Of a DNA stretch of 25,283 bases, positions 24,197 through 25,283 are shown piece after piece. The DNA is from Ruminococcaceae bacterium UBA3220 (GTDB taxonomy: Bacteria > Bacillota > Clostridia > Oscillospirales > Acutalibacteraceae). Position 1 is the stretch's first letter. Each line of letters opens with the position of its first letter. The notes below the pieces were generated by a model. The model was not told where the DNA came from and did not search any database. It saw only the letters and a program-made list of their open reading frames with translations. Made by a program: the position numbers and the translations under genes. The stretch lies in assembly GCA_002363095.1 (NCBI GenBank), contig DEWC01000068.1:1-25283 (forward strand). Direction: 5' to 3'.

Positions 24197-25053
24197 TGGA
24201 GATCGTATTTGTTTGTACTGGCAACACCTGCCGAAGTCCGTTTGCCGAAGGATATTTCAACAGCCTTAAACTAAAAGGGGTCCACGCCGTAAGCAGAGGA
24301 CTTTCAACAGACGGTCTGCCCGCAAGTGATAATTCGCGACGGACCGCTTCCGAATACGGATTCGATATTTCTTCTCACCGCTCCGCACTTTTTTCAAAGA
24401 AGGACTTTGATGCCGATTACATTTTCACCGTGAGCGACCGTATCCGGGATTTTTTGATTGCGAACGGAGCCGATAAAAACAAGGTCTTCACCCTCGGCAA
24501 CGGCATTGCCGACCCATACGGAGGAAATATCGATGTTTACCGCAGCGCGCTCGGTCAGATTGCCGACGAAATAGACAATCTTGTGTTTGAAGGCTTTTTC
24601 GACCAAATCGAAATAGTTAACATAAAAAGCGAACACATACCCTTTATAGTTAAAACCGAGCAGGAAACTTTCAGCCTGCCCTGGAGTGAAAAATCCATTC
24701 GTGAATATCTCAAACGCCCCGGCGAAAATAATCTTAATGATATTTTCGTTGCCTCGAAAAACGGTCAACCTCTCGGCTATATAGCCTTGTTTCACTGCCT
24801 TGATGAAGGAAATATAACCAGACTTGCCGTAGGAGAAGAGTATCGTAACGCGGGAGTTGCCACAAAGTTAATTGACAAAGTTTTTTCATATGCGCGAAAA
24901 ACAAAACTGTCCTTTGTAACTCTGGAGGTTCGTACTTCAAACCAAAAAGCCGTTTCGTTATACAAAAAATTCGGATTTGAGGTTGAAGGACAACGAAAAA
25001 ATTTTTATGTTAATCCCACCGAAGACGCACTAATTATGACAAGAAGGTTTTAA
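24196..25053 (+). CDS. Fused LMW protein phosphatase (YwlE-like) and ribosomal-protein acetyltransferase RimI
   Basis: A single 285-residue frame that joins two proteins. Residues 1 to about 132 are a low-molecular-weight phosphatase with the P-loop C7-T-G-N-T11-C-R13-S and general acid Asp106 in DPYG. Thr11 in the loop is the residue known in B. subtilis YwlE to favour phospho-arginine, where tyrosine phosphatases have Ile. Residues about 137-285 are a GNAT acetyltransferase with the RimI hallmarks ITRLAVGEEYRNAGVATKL and EVRTSNQKAVSLYKKFGF plus a Tyr near the end (FYV). RimI acetylates the N-terminus of ribosomal protein S18. It starts within the polA stop (TGATG) and is eight bases before tsaD, a common neighbour of rimI. 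The arginine specificity is inferred from one residue. Joint function unknown. Confidence 0.88.
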   Translation: MEIVFVCTGNTCRSPFAEGYFNSLKLKGVHAVSRGLSTDGLPASDNSRRTASEYGFDISSHRSALFSKKDFDADYIFTVSDRIRDFLIANGADKNKVFTLGNGIADPYGGNIDVYRSALGQIADEIDNLVFEGFFDQIEIVNIKSEHIPFIVKTEQETFSLPWSEKSIREYLKRPGENNLNDIFVASKNGQPLGYIALFHCLDEGNITRLAVGEEYRNAGVATKLIDKVFSYARKTKLSFVTLEVRTSNQKAVSLYKKFGFEVEGQRKNFYVNPTEDALIMTRRF

Positions 25054-25060
25054 TTTTTAT

Positions 25061-25283
25061 ATGCTTATTCTCGCTATCGAAACATCATGTGATGAAACCT
25101 CCGCCGCCGTAACGAACGGACGGAAGGTACTATCAAATATAGTGGCAACCCAGATTGAGGAGCACCGTATCTACGGCGGTGTCGTGCCGGAAATTGCTTC
25201 AAGACGGCACACCGAAGCGATTAGTACAGTTTGCGACCGGGCGGTCGAGGACGCAGGCATTACATACAGAGACCTTGATGCCG
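25061..25283 (+). CDS. tsaD: tRNA threonylcarbamoyladenosine synthase TsaD, N-terminal part
   Basis: The frame starting MLILAIETSCDETSAAV runs to the right window edge (about 74 codons) and continues GGVVPEIASRRH. This is the start of the Kae1/YgjD/TsaD family of ASKHA proteins. TsaD forms the catalytic part of the complex that transfers threonylcarbamoyl to A37 of tRNAs reading ANN codons. The metal-binding His motif lies beyond the window. It follows the phosphatase-rimI fusion by seven bases, so it is probably co-transcribed. tsaB and tsaE, common partners, are not in view. Confidence 0.95.
   Translation, partial: MLILAIETSCDETSAAVTNGRKVLSNIVATQIEEHRIYGGVVPEIASRRHTEAISTVCDRAVEDAGITYRDLDA

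Noticed and set aside
1..25283. CRISPR arrays, insertion sequences, tRNA or rRNA genes and defence modules
   Set aside because: No repeated direct-repeat pattern, transposase motif, tRNA cloverleaf or defence-family protein could be seen. Almost all of the window is coding.

Overview
The window is a stretch of bacterial chromosome carrying core genes, most likely from a spore-forming member of class Clostridia. The evidence is Firmicute-specific gene content (remA, RNase M5, the spoIVB sporulation protease, prpC/prkC with PASTA repeats), strong Shine-Dalgarno sites, AT-rich intergenic DNA with sigma-A-like promoters, and an order close to the yloC-remA-gmk-rpoZ-coaBC-priA-def-fmt-rsmB-rlmN-prpC-prkC-rsgA cluster of Bacillus subtilis. 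An uncultured Oscillospiraceae-like gut bacterium is my guess; the sequence does not prove it. I see no rRNA, tRNA, transposon, phage gene or CRISPR array.

Layout. (1) 1-1192, minus: spoIVB, cut by the left window edge. A terminator at about 1234-1262 separates it from the next unit. (2) 1267-17174 (or 17186), minus: sixteen tightly packed genes read as yicC, remA, gmk, rpoZ, priA, def, fmt, rsmB, rlmN, prpC, prkC, rsgA, comEC-like, holA, rnmV and a WYL regulator. A sigma-A-like promoter precedes yicC at 17215-17243. No terminator is obvious until after the WYL gene, so this may be a single polycistron of about 16 kb. (3) 17252-21488, minus: alaS, a HIT-family gene, a purine-type phosphoribosyltransferase and a PHP-domain phosphoesterase, led by a near-perfect promoter at 21526-21554. 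(4) 21602-25283, plus: the divergent unit polA, a fused protein-arginine-phosphatase-like/RimI gene, and tsaD, cut by the right edge.

The genes cover making and starting proteins (alaS, fmt, def), modifying and assembling ribosomes (rsmB, rlmN, rsgA, rnmV, rimI domain), tRNA t6A (tsaD), replication and repair (polA, holA, priA), transcription and nucleotide supply (rpoZ, gmk), phospho-signalling (prkC/prpC, possible Arg-phosphatase) and cell fate (remA, spoIVB). This is an ordinary core region rather than a defence or accessory island. The best leads are the phosphatase-acetyltransferase fusion at 24196, probable non-standard start codons for rlmN (ATT) and yicC (ACG), a ComEC lacking its nuclease-like domain, loss of coaBC from the conserved cluster, and a WYL regulator that overlaps rnmV.
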